From Diplosphaera chodatii (taxonomy: Eukaryota; Chlorophyta; Trebouxiophyceae; Prasiolales; Stichococcaceae): a DNA stretch of 64,000 nucleotides. A program made the position numbers and the translations under genes. Location of the stretch: assembly GCA_032358165.1 (NCBI GenBank), contig JAALGY010000031.1, forward strand, positions 434,001 through 498,000. Direction: 5' to 3'. Shown here in pieces: positions 26,403-37,500 of the stretch; the stretch's first letter is position 1, and every line of letters starts with the position of its first letter. The notes beneath the pieces were generated by a model. It did no database searches. It was not told where the DNA came from and saw only the letters and a program-made list of their open reading frames with translations.

Positions 26403-26734
26403 TGAGCGCAGTGTGGGGCAAGACAACATCGTGAATTGGACGGCGCTCTGCTTGCCAGGCACGCCACTCTCCCTATATCTCACTACTCTACCCTTCATGG
26501 GAGTGCAGTGCCCCAGTTAGCTGGCGAGTCTAGAGATGGACGAGGCTCAAGCTGGCTGGGATCTCTGTCTGGGATCTCCAGGGTGTCAGCAAACATTTCT
26601 TGGGATCAGCCGAAATACCTGATCAAGTCCTCAAACTTCCATCGACGGTTCACTGACTCGCCAGCGGCGCAGTGCCGCCCTGACCAGCCATCAATTGTAC
26701 ATCAGTGCGCTGATCCAAGCAAAGGAGCGACAGC
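26403..26734. other. Intergenic stretch between SDA1 and the zinc ATPase
   Basis: About 330 bp between two plus-strand genes. It must hold the SDA1 3' UTR and the promoter and leader of the ATPase gene. I see no TGTAA signal for SDA1 and no coding potential. Confidence 0.4.
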
Positions 26735-29700
26735 ATGGCCGCGCCGGGAGGCATCACCAGCAGAGTCGCTGGCGTCGACGTGCAAAAGGACGAAGCCCCG
26801 CCATGCTGTGGCTCAGAAGCCGAGTGCCAGGTGATTTGGCGCCCGGCTGGCATCCTGTGCTCAGCAGACAACGCTCGTCGCCACAAGGCGCACATCTTGA
26901 AGCGGTCGTCCGTTGCCAGAGGCCGTGCAGGCAGGGCGCCTGGTGGGTGATGAGTCGGGGGACTGCCACGAGCGCAGGGTTGGGACCAATGTCTGCTCCT
27001 GTCAGCAGACTTGTGGCACTTCTACCTTCATGCAGATGAGCACAGAGTACGTGGGGGCCGAGGAGACCTTTCCGATCTGATGCATTGGGTGTAACGTTGC
27101 AACACGATGTGGTGGTTCTCCTTCAAAACCTCATTACCAATGCTTCTGGTCGCGCAGCACACCATTTTGGACCACGAAGGTCACCAGGGCTACCTGCACG
27201 GCGGCCGCATGTTCTGCAGGATCAGCGAGCTGGGGCCGCTCATCCCGCACACCCTGTGCTCGGAAGCGCCGCAACAGGTCCTCGCAGTGCTCAGCACACG
27301 GTCCTTAGAATGCTGCACATTTGCATGTGTGGTGCGATGTCAACGGTAACACGTGATGAGTGCTGGTGCCATTTTCGCAGTGCGCGCTGGTGCCGCTGCG
27401 GGAGCAGCAGGAGGGCCATGTGCATGGCCCAGGCTGCGGCCATGAGGCGGTGCCCCACGACAGCCACATCGACTACCTCGTGAGCTGCTGCTGCAGCCCG
27501 CGGTGCTTGCGGTCATCGCGTATGTGCAGCTTGCCTCCCCTGCGCTACTTGTGCTTGGCAATGCATGTAGGGTTGTAAAGCCGCTGCGGCAATGTGGAAA
27601 GTGCAGTCAAGAAGAGGTCACTCTGGCAGCTCATGCTGGCTCAGGTGGGCGACGAGCTGCACCACGTGGTCGCCGGCCAGTGCTGCCCGACCGGCTGCCT
27701 GGGGGACGTCTCCGGCGCTGTGGTGTCCCACGGCCGTGTGGCAGTGCTGCGGCGGCGGAGGGTGCGCACCAGCCCGCTACAACTGCGCATGTTGTCGTCA
27801 AGCGCGATGTTGGTGACCCAGCTCTACGTGTCAGGACCGGGTTTGATCAATTGCCCTGCAGCCGCAGCTTTGGACAGCTGGCCTGCCAAATGCTCGTGCT
27901 GAGCAGCTCTTAATACATCACGCTCCTGCTGTTGCTTCCCAGGGTGGCACCTCGCCGAGTGATCCGGCGGCGCTGCCGCTGCTGGAGCCCACGTCGGACG
28001 ACGACTCGGCGCCCAGCTCCCCATGCCACGGCCGTGGGCAGGCCGACATTGAGATGGGCGGCATCGGCGTCGCCTCAGCAGGAAACGACAGCTCGGTAGA
28101 AGGCAAGTCTTGTGGCATGCCTGACGTTTTGCCTGCTTGCAGCAGCGTGTGCTGCGGCCTCGTTGGTGCCTGCCACTGCGCTTTGCAACAGAGTCGTCTG
28201 AGGTCAAGCGCCATCATCAAATGAACAAATAAGCTGTGCCGATACGGTCCCGGGTCTGTCTTATCTGTAGTATCTCCGACTGACGGGACTTACTCTCGGG
28301 AGTCGTGTGCATACATACATTCTGTTACCGTGTATCTTGGTGCAACAGGCCATGGGCCGCTGGCAACGACCAGGGTGTATGCAAGCGGCATCTGCTGCCC
28401 GATGGAGGTGCCGCTGATTGAGCGCCTGCTCAGCCCGCTGCCCGGCGTCATGCAGGTGCTGCTGTGCTTGGCGCTGGGCAAAAGGTTGGGAGGGTGTCGC
28501 TGGCATGCCATGCATTCAACTCCGCTTCAGATTGATCGCTTGCTGCACCGCCTGCAAGCAGCGACGATACAATGCACCACACTCCCTCTGCGCCTGCGCT
28601 GGCAGGTGGAGGTTGCAGTGGTGACGCAGACGGTGGCGGTCCTCCACGACACACGTACGAGCGCCGCGGCGCTGGCGGCCGCTCTGAACGCTGCTGCACT
28701 GGACGCCTCGCTGCAGGTGACACATCTCATGTCAGGATGCGACCAAATTACTCCAGATGGCACCACGTCGACGCATGAGCAAGCCAATGTGCACATGAAG
28801 GCGCTGCAGTCTTTGAAATTTTGGCACACCGGTGGATCAAGTCAGAGAAACACAGTCGCGCGCACCGTGGCTGCAGCCGCCTCGGAAGCAGGGCAAGTCC
28901 AGGCGCGCCTGGGTGCCGCCAGCCCACCTGCTGGTGGCTGCGGCCCTGCTGCTCGTGTCCTGCCTGCACTACCTGGCCAAGCCCACAGGTGGGAGCACCG
29001 CCGTGCACTCACACTGCAGGTTTTGTGTTGTATGGATCCCAGCAAGCATAAAACCCGCTCATCCGCTTGTCGCATCGTTTGCAACAAAACAAAACGTGTG
29101 TGAGGCGTGTACAGCGCTGCTGCACCCTTCCTCAGGCCACCCTGGGCTGGAGCATCTCAAATGGCTCGCCGTCGCGGCTGCGGCCATCGGGCTGCCGGTC
29201 ATCCTGCTGCGTGCTGTTGCCGGTCTGCGGCGCGGCCTGCTGGACATCAACATCCTCATGACGGTTGCCGTGGCAGGCACGAGCATGTTGAGACGTTTGT
29301 ATCGGTGCAACACTGGCATTCAAGTCAGTAAGCTGCCCTTTTGTGAGCCTGCGCTGCCATGTCCTAAGGTGATGCAACGCCCTGACTTTCAAAGATAAAA
29401 ACACCAGGGTTTGCTTCCAGAAAGCTGCAGAGATGCTTGCTCCTGCTGACGCGCAGGTGCCATTGCCATTGGGGATTACACGGAAGCGGCGGCCGTGGTG
29501 GTGCTGTTCGGACTTGCAGAGTGGCTGGAGACGCGCGCTGCCGGCCGAGCCCGGGATGCCATTGCTGCTGTGTTGGCGCTCAACCCAGACACTGCCATCC
29601 TGGCAGCCACAGGCACGTGTATTGTTGTTGCAGGTCCCACCATGGCTTGTGCCATGGTGCACAACCTGCTTGCAATCAAGCTAGTTGCCTTCTGCAAGAG

Positions 29701-32700
29701 CCCCAAGGCAGTTGCAGATAGTGCTGTCCGCTTTGCAAGTCGTTGCAGAATGGCCGCACCTGTTGACTCCGCCTGTGTCCGACCTGCAGGAGAGGAGGTG
29801 CCCGCGGCAGATGTGGCCGTCGGCACCCGGGTGCTGGTGGCGCCCGGGCAGCGCGTCCCCGCGGACGGCGCCGTGGTCTCCGGCGCCTCGGCGGCCGACG
29901 AGAGCATGCTGACGGGCGAGGCGGCGCCCGTGGACAAGGGCGTCGGGGACGCAGTGCTCGGCGGCACCGTGAACGCTGGAGATGCGGCCCTGGAGGTGTG
30001 TGCAGCCCTCGCACGTGCTGAGCTCACACCTGTGTGCCTGTGTACCTGTGTACGTCTCATCAGCAACTCTGTGTGAGCTCACACCTGTGTGCCTGTGTGC
30101 GTCTCATCTGCGACTCGTCCGCAGCAGCTTCGTTGCCCGGCCTGCTTCAACAGCGTTCGGGCCTGGATGCGCGTCGGCTGTTGCCCGCATCAGGCCTTCC
30201 TCCGCAGCCAGCATGGAGGACGCTTGCATGCTCAGTACTGGTTACACAGAGCACTGGATTCCACTTTCCAGGTGGAGACCACGGCGACTGCGGACAGCAG
30301 CACCGTGGCGCGCCTGGGGCGCTCCGTGGAGGCCGCCGCCGCACAGCGCTCCCCGCTGGAGGGCGCCGTGGCGCGGTTCGCCAAGTGGTACACCCCCGCG
30401 GTGCTGCTGGCCGCGCTGCTCATCGCCTTCGTGCCCTGGGCGACCAGCTCCAGGAGCCACAAGGTGACGCTGTGCGTGCTCCCCGCCACGGTTGCCACGG
30501 TGTGCAAACTGTCTTGCACGTGCGTGTCGACTTGCGCTTCTGCACGCAGAGGCCGACCGGCTGCACATGCTGACATCTTGTATAGAAAACGAGATCCAGC
30601 AGTCCCAAAACCAAAGTAAAGCCTCTGTTGTTCCTGCAGCACTGGGTGTACCTGGCGCTTCAGATCCTGGTGACCGCCTGCCCCTGTGCGCTGGTGCTGT
30701 CGACGCCCGTGGCCGTGGTCTGCGCCATCGCCACCGCCGCCCGTGCAGGCGTGTGCAGTGATCGTGAAGCAACCCCGGTGGTTTGGCATAGGTTGTGACG
30801 GCCCCGCCTGGTGCACCCACCGCCCTCTGCAATTGCCTCCCTGGCCGTTTCTCCTCCTCACCCGATGACGCAGCTGCATGGGTGCACATTGCGACAGGCT
30901 GCACGCGCGCACCGTGGTGACGACGATATCCGCCATACTGCAGGGGTGCTGATCCGCGGCGGCCCGGCCCTGGAGGCCCTCGGCCGCGCCAAGGCGGTGC
31001 TGTTCGACAAGACCGGCACGCTGACCGCCGGCCGCTGCCAGGTGTCCTGCCTCTCCCGGGCAGGGGATGTGCCAAGCACACCCAACGCACGTGCGCACAT
31101 GTGCAACCAGTCAGAAGCAGCAGCACAACGGCCTTTCACCCCTGCCACAGGTGGTGTCCCTGGAGACGTTTGCAGATTTTTCAGCGGCGGACGTCCTGGC
31201 GATGGCGGCGGGGGCGGAGCGCGGGTCGGCCCACCCGCTCGCAGCCGCCCTGGTGGGGGCTGCGGCCGCCGCTGGCGCCGACACCGGGCTGCTCGCAGTC
31301 AACATCCGGTCGGTGCAGGGCAAGGTGAGCATGCGCAGCATCTGCATGTAGCTTTAAGAGGGTCTCGATCTGCTTCCTTCTCATGATGCCCAGTAGGCAC
31401 AACGCTCGTTCAGAGGCTGTGATGTCATTTTTGCAGTGGTAAGATGACTGGTCAGGTTACCCGGGCCATGCCAGCCGTCGGGGTACTTCGAGCCCTGCCT
31501 CAGCCAAGTACTGATCACACACTGACGCCGTCAGTACAGGGTGTGATAGCGACGGTCGGCGGGCGTGAGGTCGCCGTCGGCAACAGCCGCCTGCTTGACG
31601 GCCAGGGCATCTGCCTGAGCGAGGAGCAGGCGGCGAAACAGGCGACCTGGCAAGCCAAAGGTGCGGCAGTCGCTTGGCCGGTACCAAGCTGTTTTGCGAC
31701 TGCACAGAAGGTGTGCATGCTCCCGAAAGGCCGTGGATGTCATCAGCATGGCAGCTGTGGGAAGGCTGGCTCCACTGTTGCTGGCGTTTGTTGCAGGTGC
31801 AACAGTTGTGTGGGTTGTCATCGACAGCACGGCAGCAGGTCTGGCTGCGGTGGCAGACCAGCCACGCGCCGGTGCGGCCGCAGCGGTGCGGGCTGTTGAA
31901 TGCATGCACTGCCACACAGTGAATTGTAGCAAGTCTGGGTTTGACGACGTGGCGGAAAATATCCATGCAGATGCACTAACGACCAGGAACAGGTCGTTCC
32001 TGAGACCGATGTGTCACATCACACAGGTCACTGCGATCCGGCGGCTGGGACTGCGCACCGCCATGCTGACTGGCGACTGCGCCGGCGCCGCTGCTGCGGT
32101 GGCTGCTGAAGTGGCGCTGCAGCCGGCAGACGTGCACGCCAGCCTGCTGCCAGATGATAAGCTTGCCAGGGTACCATGCAACTATGGGGCTTGTACGACA
32201 CGTTGACGTGACCTGACTACCTGCAACTGTGTGGCCGAGGCATGCATTCCATAGCATCGAGCCATGGTCGACGGCTCTCGTGCGCCCTGCCTGCTCCTCC
32301 CCAGGTGGCGGAGTACAAGAAGGAGTGCAAAGGGCCGGTGGTCGTGGTGGGGGATGGGGTCAATGATGCGCCGGCGCTGGCGGCTGCTGATGTGGGCATT
32401 GCGATGGGAGCCCGCGGGTCAGATGCCGCTCTGGAGGTGTGCTTGAAGCCTGTCCCAAGGGTGCTTGCACGAACATGCTTGGCACCCTGCTCTGAGCTCC
32501 TGCAGCTGGCCATGCACAGCTGTCGATGCAACTTGACGCTGTGTCCTCTGTTTGCATTTGTGTCACAGGGGCAGTAGACTGCCCAGGTGCATCTGCAATG
32601 CCCAGGTGCGCTGCCCAAACAGAAGTCAACGGGCACTTGCCCCGGGCCCAATCAGAACGCCGTTATGTGCATCAGGCGGCGCCGGTCGCGCTGTTCAGCG

Positions 32701-33528
32701 AGGAGCTCGACGCGCTGCCGGGCGTGCTGAGGCTGGGCCGCGCCACGCGCCGCACCATCCACCTCAACATCGCCGCTTCCGTCCTCACGAAGGTGACACG
32801 TCAGCACCGCTTGCCATGTTCCCAGCGTGAGTGTGACAAGGCCCCAACGACCGCTCTGCAGACGGCACACCTGGCCTGAGCACTTTCTTGATGGGCCGCA
32901 AGTAAGGACCACTTTGCGAGGTGTTGTGCGGGGCGCGCAGGTCGCTGTGCTGGTGCTGGCCGCAATGGGCCGGTTCACGCTGTGGGGCGCGGTGCTCGTG
33001 GACGTGGGCACAGCGCTGGCGGTCATCGCCAACTCCCTGCTGCTGCTGCGCAAGCGGCTGCGGCCCGGCGGCAGCCGCGGCGCGGCCCGCAAGGGCCACG
33101 CCCACAGCCGCAGCCGCGGCCGCGAGCATGGGCACAAGCACAGCCGACGCGCGCCATGCTGTGCCGGCAGTGGCGCTGGCATCTGCAGCAGTGCGGCAGG
33201 CCCGGCAGCTAAGACCCACCACGAGCAGAGCCACAGCTCGACGTGCTGTTCCAGCCAGTGTCCAAGCAGTGCAGCGCCAGCACCAGCAGCACCCGAGCCT
33301 CTGGACACCCGTTGCTCGGCCAAGAGCAGCCCCTGTTGCGCCACACCATCAGCGCTTATAGCAGGAAAACAGGCAAGCAGCGGCTGTGTCATCAGCAGCA
33401 GCGCATGCTGCCACAGCAGGGCTGCCTCTACAGCAGCGGCGACGGCTGCTGCTGCTGCCGTGCCCACCGCCGGCGAACAGCAGTGTTGCTCAAGGCAAGG
33501 GGCTTGCAGTCCGCAACGCTTGCGCTGA
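26735..33528 (+). CDS. HMA: P1B-2 heavy-metal (Zn/Cd) transporting ATPase, HMA2/3/4-like
   Basis: Predicted Zn2+/Cd2+ export pump. A closed 22-exon model gives 1067 residues: 26735-26830, 27036-27050, 27158-27277, 27381-27479, 27645-27761, 27943-28102, 28349-28455, 28606-28716, 28877-28988, 29136-29276, 29457-29612, 29790-29995, 30272-30463, 30640-30748, 30944-31041, 31151-31324, 31540-31660, 31797-31885, 32027-32170, 32305-32436, 32676-32792, 32941-33528. Order: His/Cys-rich N-terminal region (to about 200), HMA domain with plant-type GICCPME, membrane pairs, actuator LTGEAAPV (the plant-type TGEA variant), CPC in transmembrane helix 6 (about 558-560), DKTGTLT (phospho-Asp about 602), the HP motif in [25 protein letters not shown], then the P1B-2 signature N-x7-K-x20-DxG. 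The tail is Cys/His-rich. Four introns use GC donors. The first two small exons are the least certain part; translation could begin at 27036. Confidence 0.93.
27158..27761 (+). other. His/Cys-rich N-terminal metal-binding-like region of the ATPase
   Basis: Three in-phase exons encode sequence upstream of the HMA domain: [16 protein letters not shown], then [20 protein letters not shown] continuing into [11 protein letters not shown], then [11 protein letters not shown] and VVSHGR. From memory, this is close in pattern to small bacterial proteins built around CGHxAVPHGDHxDYL-type motifs, assumed to bind metal. Plant HMA2/3/4 proteins start almost directly with the HMA domain, so this block is an added module. 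The metal-binding role is inferred from residue content only. Confidence 0.6.
30020..30118 (+). repeat. 55-bp direct repeat within an intron of the ATPase gene
   Basis: Two copies beginning gagctcacacctgtgtgcct start at 30020 and 30075, both ending in a gtctcat-containing segment; the first has one extra CTGTGTA-type unit. They lie inside the intron between the actuator exons (29995 and 30272). This looks like a simple local tandem duplication. Confidence 0.7.
33120..33528 (+). other. Cys-pair and His-rich C-terminal tail of the ATPase
   Basis: After the last membrane helix ([14 protein letters not shown]) about 150 residues follow with repeated CC pairs (APCCAG, STCCSS, SPCCAT, ACCHS, QQCCSR) and His clusters ([25 protein letters not shown]). 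Comparable cytosolic tails occur in plant HMA2/HMA4, where they bind zinc and tune transport. Here the length and composition are seen directly; the role is by analogy. Confidence 0.75.
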
Positions 33529-34517
33529 CAGCGCTACCTGGTTCGAGATGGTGCACAGCACCGTGAGTGTGGTGCAGGCAGCTCTCAAGACACTGTTGCA
33601 AATCCAGCGGACAGCGCAGCCATGACGATCGATGCTGCCTTACTGCTGACAGTGGGGTATCGCAATGCGGTCATGTGCGAGCCTGAGGCTGTTGTGCACA
33701 CGTATTGTTGGGCGCTGCAGCCAGCTGTTCAGTGGGTCTTAGGCAGAATCGGTGAAATCAGCCGCAGTAGTGCCCACAGAGATTGCAATGTGATCATGCA
33801 TGGCACAAAGCATGTGTGGTGAGCTTGGACTGCGCTGCAAAGGCGATTGGCACTATCATGATGCCTGAGCATCGCCGTGATCATCACGGTCACAGTGCTG
33901 TAATTGCCCTCCCGATGTGGGTCAGCTGCAGCCATGATCAAATGCTGCTGCACACCTAGTGTCAACTTGTGGGCCGCCGCAGATTAGGTCAACAGCGTCC
34001 TCTGAGTGTAGACACTTGAGGGTCGGTGACGATTCGTGCTCACTTCGCGCCAGCAAGAGGTCACGCCTTCACAGAGGCTAGATTGCCACCGCCGTGACTT
34101 GGCAAATGACTGCTCAACCTCTTACAAGTGCTCCTTGCTCGCTGGTGCCATCGCGCGAGGCCTGCTAGAGGTGACGTCCCACATCCAGCCATCATGTTGT
34201 GCAATGCACTTGCAGCACAGGCAGCTACCTGTGCAGCGCTTGCTGCCCGTTCTGCGCATCGGTACTTGCTGTCATGCAGAACACGTTCATGTACATGCTG
34301 CGTCTCAGTCCTGCAACGTACCAGCACGTGTTGCTGCTAGGAAAAGATTTACAACAGCCATGCATCAGATGGACGTGACTTGTCCGCCCTGCAGACTGCG
34401 ATGATGCTGTGCGCTTTGAACGAATCAGCCTCGCAGCACGGATCACACATGCTGCCCCGGATGCAGGCTGGCAGCGGCCTGTTGCACTGCACAGCAGTTC
34501 ACCACACCGAGCTTGGC
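33529..34517. other. Intergenic region between the ATPase and the PP2C gene
   Basis: About 1.0 kb with only short, unrecognised frames. A TGTAA lies near 33899 and probably ends the ATPase transcript. The right half should contain the PP2C promoter and leader. In-frame sequence continues upstream of the chosen PP2C ATG, but there is no recognisable conservation in it. Confidence 0.4.
33899..33903 (+). terminator. Candidate polyadenylation signal TGTAA (zinc ATPase)
   Basis: TGTAA in transcript orientation about 370 bp after the ATPase stop codon; the only such motif I noticed in this interval. Confidence 0.35.
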
Positions 34518-37500
34518 ATGTCGTCGGAGGGTCTGGCGCCCCACATCAAATATTCTCTCGCCAAATACGTGGACAAGGGCGAAGATGCATGGACGCAGCA
34601 GCCCGAGTTGAAGTGCACGTTGTCAGGCAGTGAAGGTGGGCGGTTGGTCGCAACGTGTCATAGTCACATGGTTGCATGCAGAGCCCGAGGCCTGCTTTAC
34701 CTTGAAACGATGTATTCAGCCGCGTTGAGCATACTTTCATCGATAGCATGTGTTTGCTGGTGACAGATGTGCACAAGGTGGCACTGTTTGGCGTGTTTGA
34801 CGGCCATGGCGGCAAGCAGGCAGCCGTGTATGCATCCCGCCACCTGCATACGCACCTGCAAACCGCGCTCCGTCATCCGGGCATAGCCTCGCCGGCAGAC
34901 GACGCCCCGAATGCAGCAGCCGACAACAGCAATGCGGGGGAGGAGGCAGCAGCAGCAGCAGCAGCGGACTTGCGGTCACAACTGCAGACCCTGGGTGCAG
35001 CGCCAGAGGCTCTGGCGGCGTGTGATGGCGCAGACAGTGTTGCGGCAGCACTGCCACTGGCGCTGGTAGCGGCCTTCACTGCCACGGAGCAGGCCTTCAT
35101 CAACCACAGCCAGGTCAGAACAAGCGCTGTGTTATCCACGCTTGCCCTACGCCATCCTATCGTTACTGGCACGTGTCCTGCCATCCACCTGTAACGATGT
35201 AGCACATGCGAGATGCAACACTCATCTGCAGGAGTCGGGCACCACCGCCACGGTGGCTGCGCTGGTCGGCTGGTCGGTGGTTGTTGCCAACGTGGGCGAC
35301 TCGCTGGCCTACCTGGACACCGGCTCTGAGGTCGTGCAGGTGGGGCCTTCGTCACATGAGCAGCACACACGTCGATGTTTCCAGATCCTGTAACTCAACA
35401 TGCATTCTGTGCAGATCAGCCTGCCAACGAGCTTCACACAACTGCCGCCTCGACATTGCAACACGCTGTCTGGTGTACCGCCGCCACAGTGTGCGTAACA
35501 TGGTGCGCTCTGCAGGTGAGCGGCAACCACAGGCTGGACGACAGCAAGGCCGAGCAGGAGCGCGTGGCCGCTGCCGGCGCCGAGGTCGCCCAGTCCGAGG
35601 TGCTGCCGCTCTCCGCACTGGCCGTGAACCAGCCCTCTCGCAGATGCCACGGCCCAGCAACCCAACACCACCGCGGGCGCCCAACACCTGGTCACATATG
35701 TCCACAGAGCAGAGCCTGAGCACAACCGTCTCGCTGTTCACAGCAGTGGCCGATGCTTTGTGCTGCGTGCAGGTGGATGGCAAGCCGGTGGGGCCGCTGC
35801 GGGTGTGGCCGGGCGGCCTCGCGATGGGGCGCACCATCGGCGACGCCTCCGCAGGCACCGTGGTCAGCTGCGAGCCGGAGGCCCGGCAGGTGCGCTCCAC
35901 CCGCCACAGCCTGCCCACAATCACTGAACAACAGATCGTGCGTCACGTGAGCTGGCAGCAACGTTTAATCAGCAATCATGCTGCCAGAGCCATGGCCACC
36001 TGGCGGCTGCGGGGCGGCAACATGCAATGCATCAGTGCGTCGCTGATGTTCAGCTTTGGGGTCATCGAGCAAATCGTATTGCTCGTAGGTGGTGCTGCCG
36101 CGGGGAGGCGGGCGATTGCTGCTGGCAAGTGACGGCCTGTGGGACAGCATCGCGCCCAAGACGGCGCTGCACCACGTGCGGGGGCTGCCCGCATCCAAGG
36201 CAGCTGCCGAGCTGGTGCGGTGTCTGGTTGATGAAGTCTGTCGAAGGACGGTTTCTTCCCTTGCCTAAGCAGCCTTGACGGCTCAGCATTCACACAGACC
36301 TCGTGGGCCACTGCAATGCTCCATATGCAGATGTGCTTGTTGATGCCGCCTGCCATGCGCAGGTCAACATGTGCCAGCGCGGCAAGAAGCCGCGTGATGA
36401 CATCACTGCGCTTGTCATCGATGCCATTCCATCTGACTCGCCGGACGCCAAGCTGCCGCAGCTGCTGGCGGCGCGCGCCAGTGGCCGCGGCGGCAATGCC
36501 AGCGGGGCAGCGCACGAGGCGGAGCCGGTGGACATCAGGTGGCCGCTGACGGGCGAGGGCAACAAGCACTGGCGCAGCGACATCTGGTAAGAGTTTGCTG
36601 TTGTGAGTTGCCGGTGTAGACTGCCGTGAAAAGATGAGGTTGGTGTGACGACAGTATGTCGCATGGCCTGACCAGATGTGGACCACCCATGGCACCATGA
36701 ACGCACAGCGCACTCTTGCACACCACAGGCGTGCAGCTCTTGGCTGACACGACTGTGCAAGCGCCGTGTCTGCAGGCAGAGGCGGCTGTCAGTGGCGCAG
36801 GCACGGCAGCAGGCAGCCGAGGCGGCGGCAGCCGAGGCCAAGGCGGCCGCCGCCAGGGCAGCGGCCGAGGACAGAGCGGCTGTGGAGCGGGCGGTCGCCG
36901 ACGCTGCGGCTGACGTGTCCGGCGAGGAGTCCGCAGCGTATGTCAGCGCCGGCGACGGCGGCGGCAGCGACGGCGACTCGGACGACGACAGCGGCAGCGA
37001 TGCGGGCGAGGTGCAGTACGCCTCGGAGCTGCACCGGCAGATGGCGGCGCTGCAGGGGGACCCCTCCGAGCTGGCGGAGGCAGCGCAGCAGCAGCTGGAG
37101 GAGCTCAAAGAGCAGGTGCTCGCCGTGGGATACAATGTGGGGATGCACAATGGGGAAACTGATATAATATGGCAGCGATGTGTTGGCGGATCAGGGTCGT
37201 GCTTTGGGTTTTGCCTGCTTGATCGCTCCCACTGCTCAGGTGCTATCGTGCATGCAATGCTGTAGGGGAAGCGGCAGCAGCGTGAGCTGCAGCACCTCAA
37301 GCAGCAGCAGGAAGCCGAGGCCGCTGCAGAGTGGGAGGACGTGCCTGCCAAGCCGCGGCGGCAGGAAGCAGCTGCATTCCGAGAGCTTGCGGTGCCTGGC
37401 TCTAGCAACACGCATGCCCAGCCGGACAGGTGCAGGCACCCAGCATCCTCTGCTCTGGCTTGGAACGCAAGTATACCATTTGGGGTGGATAGCAGCAAAC

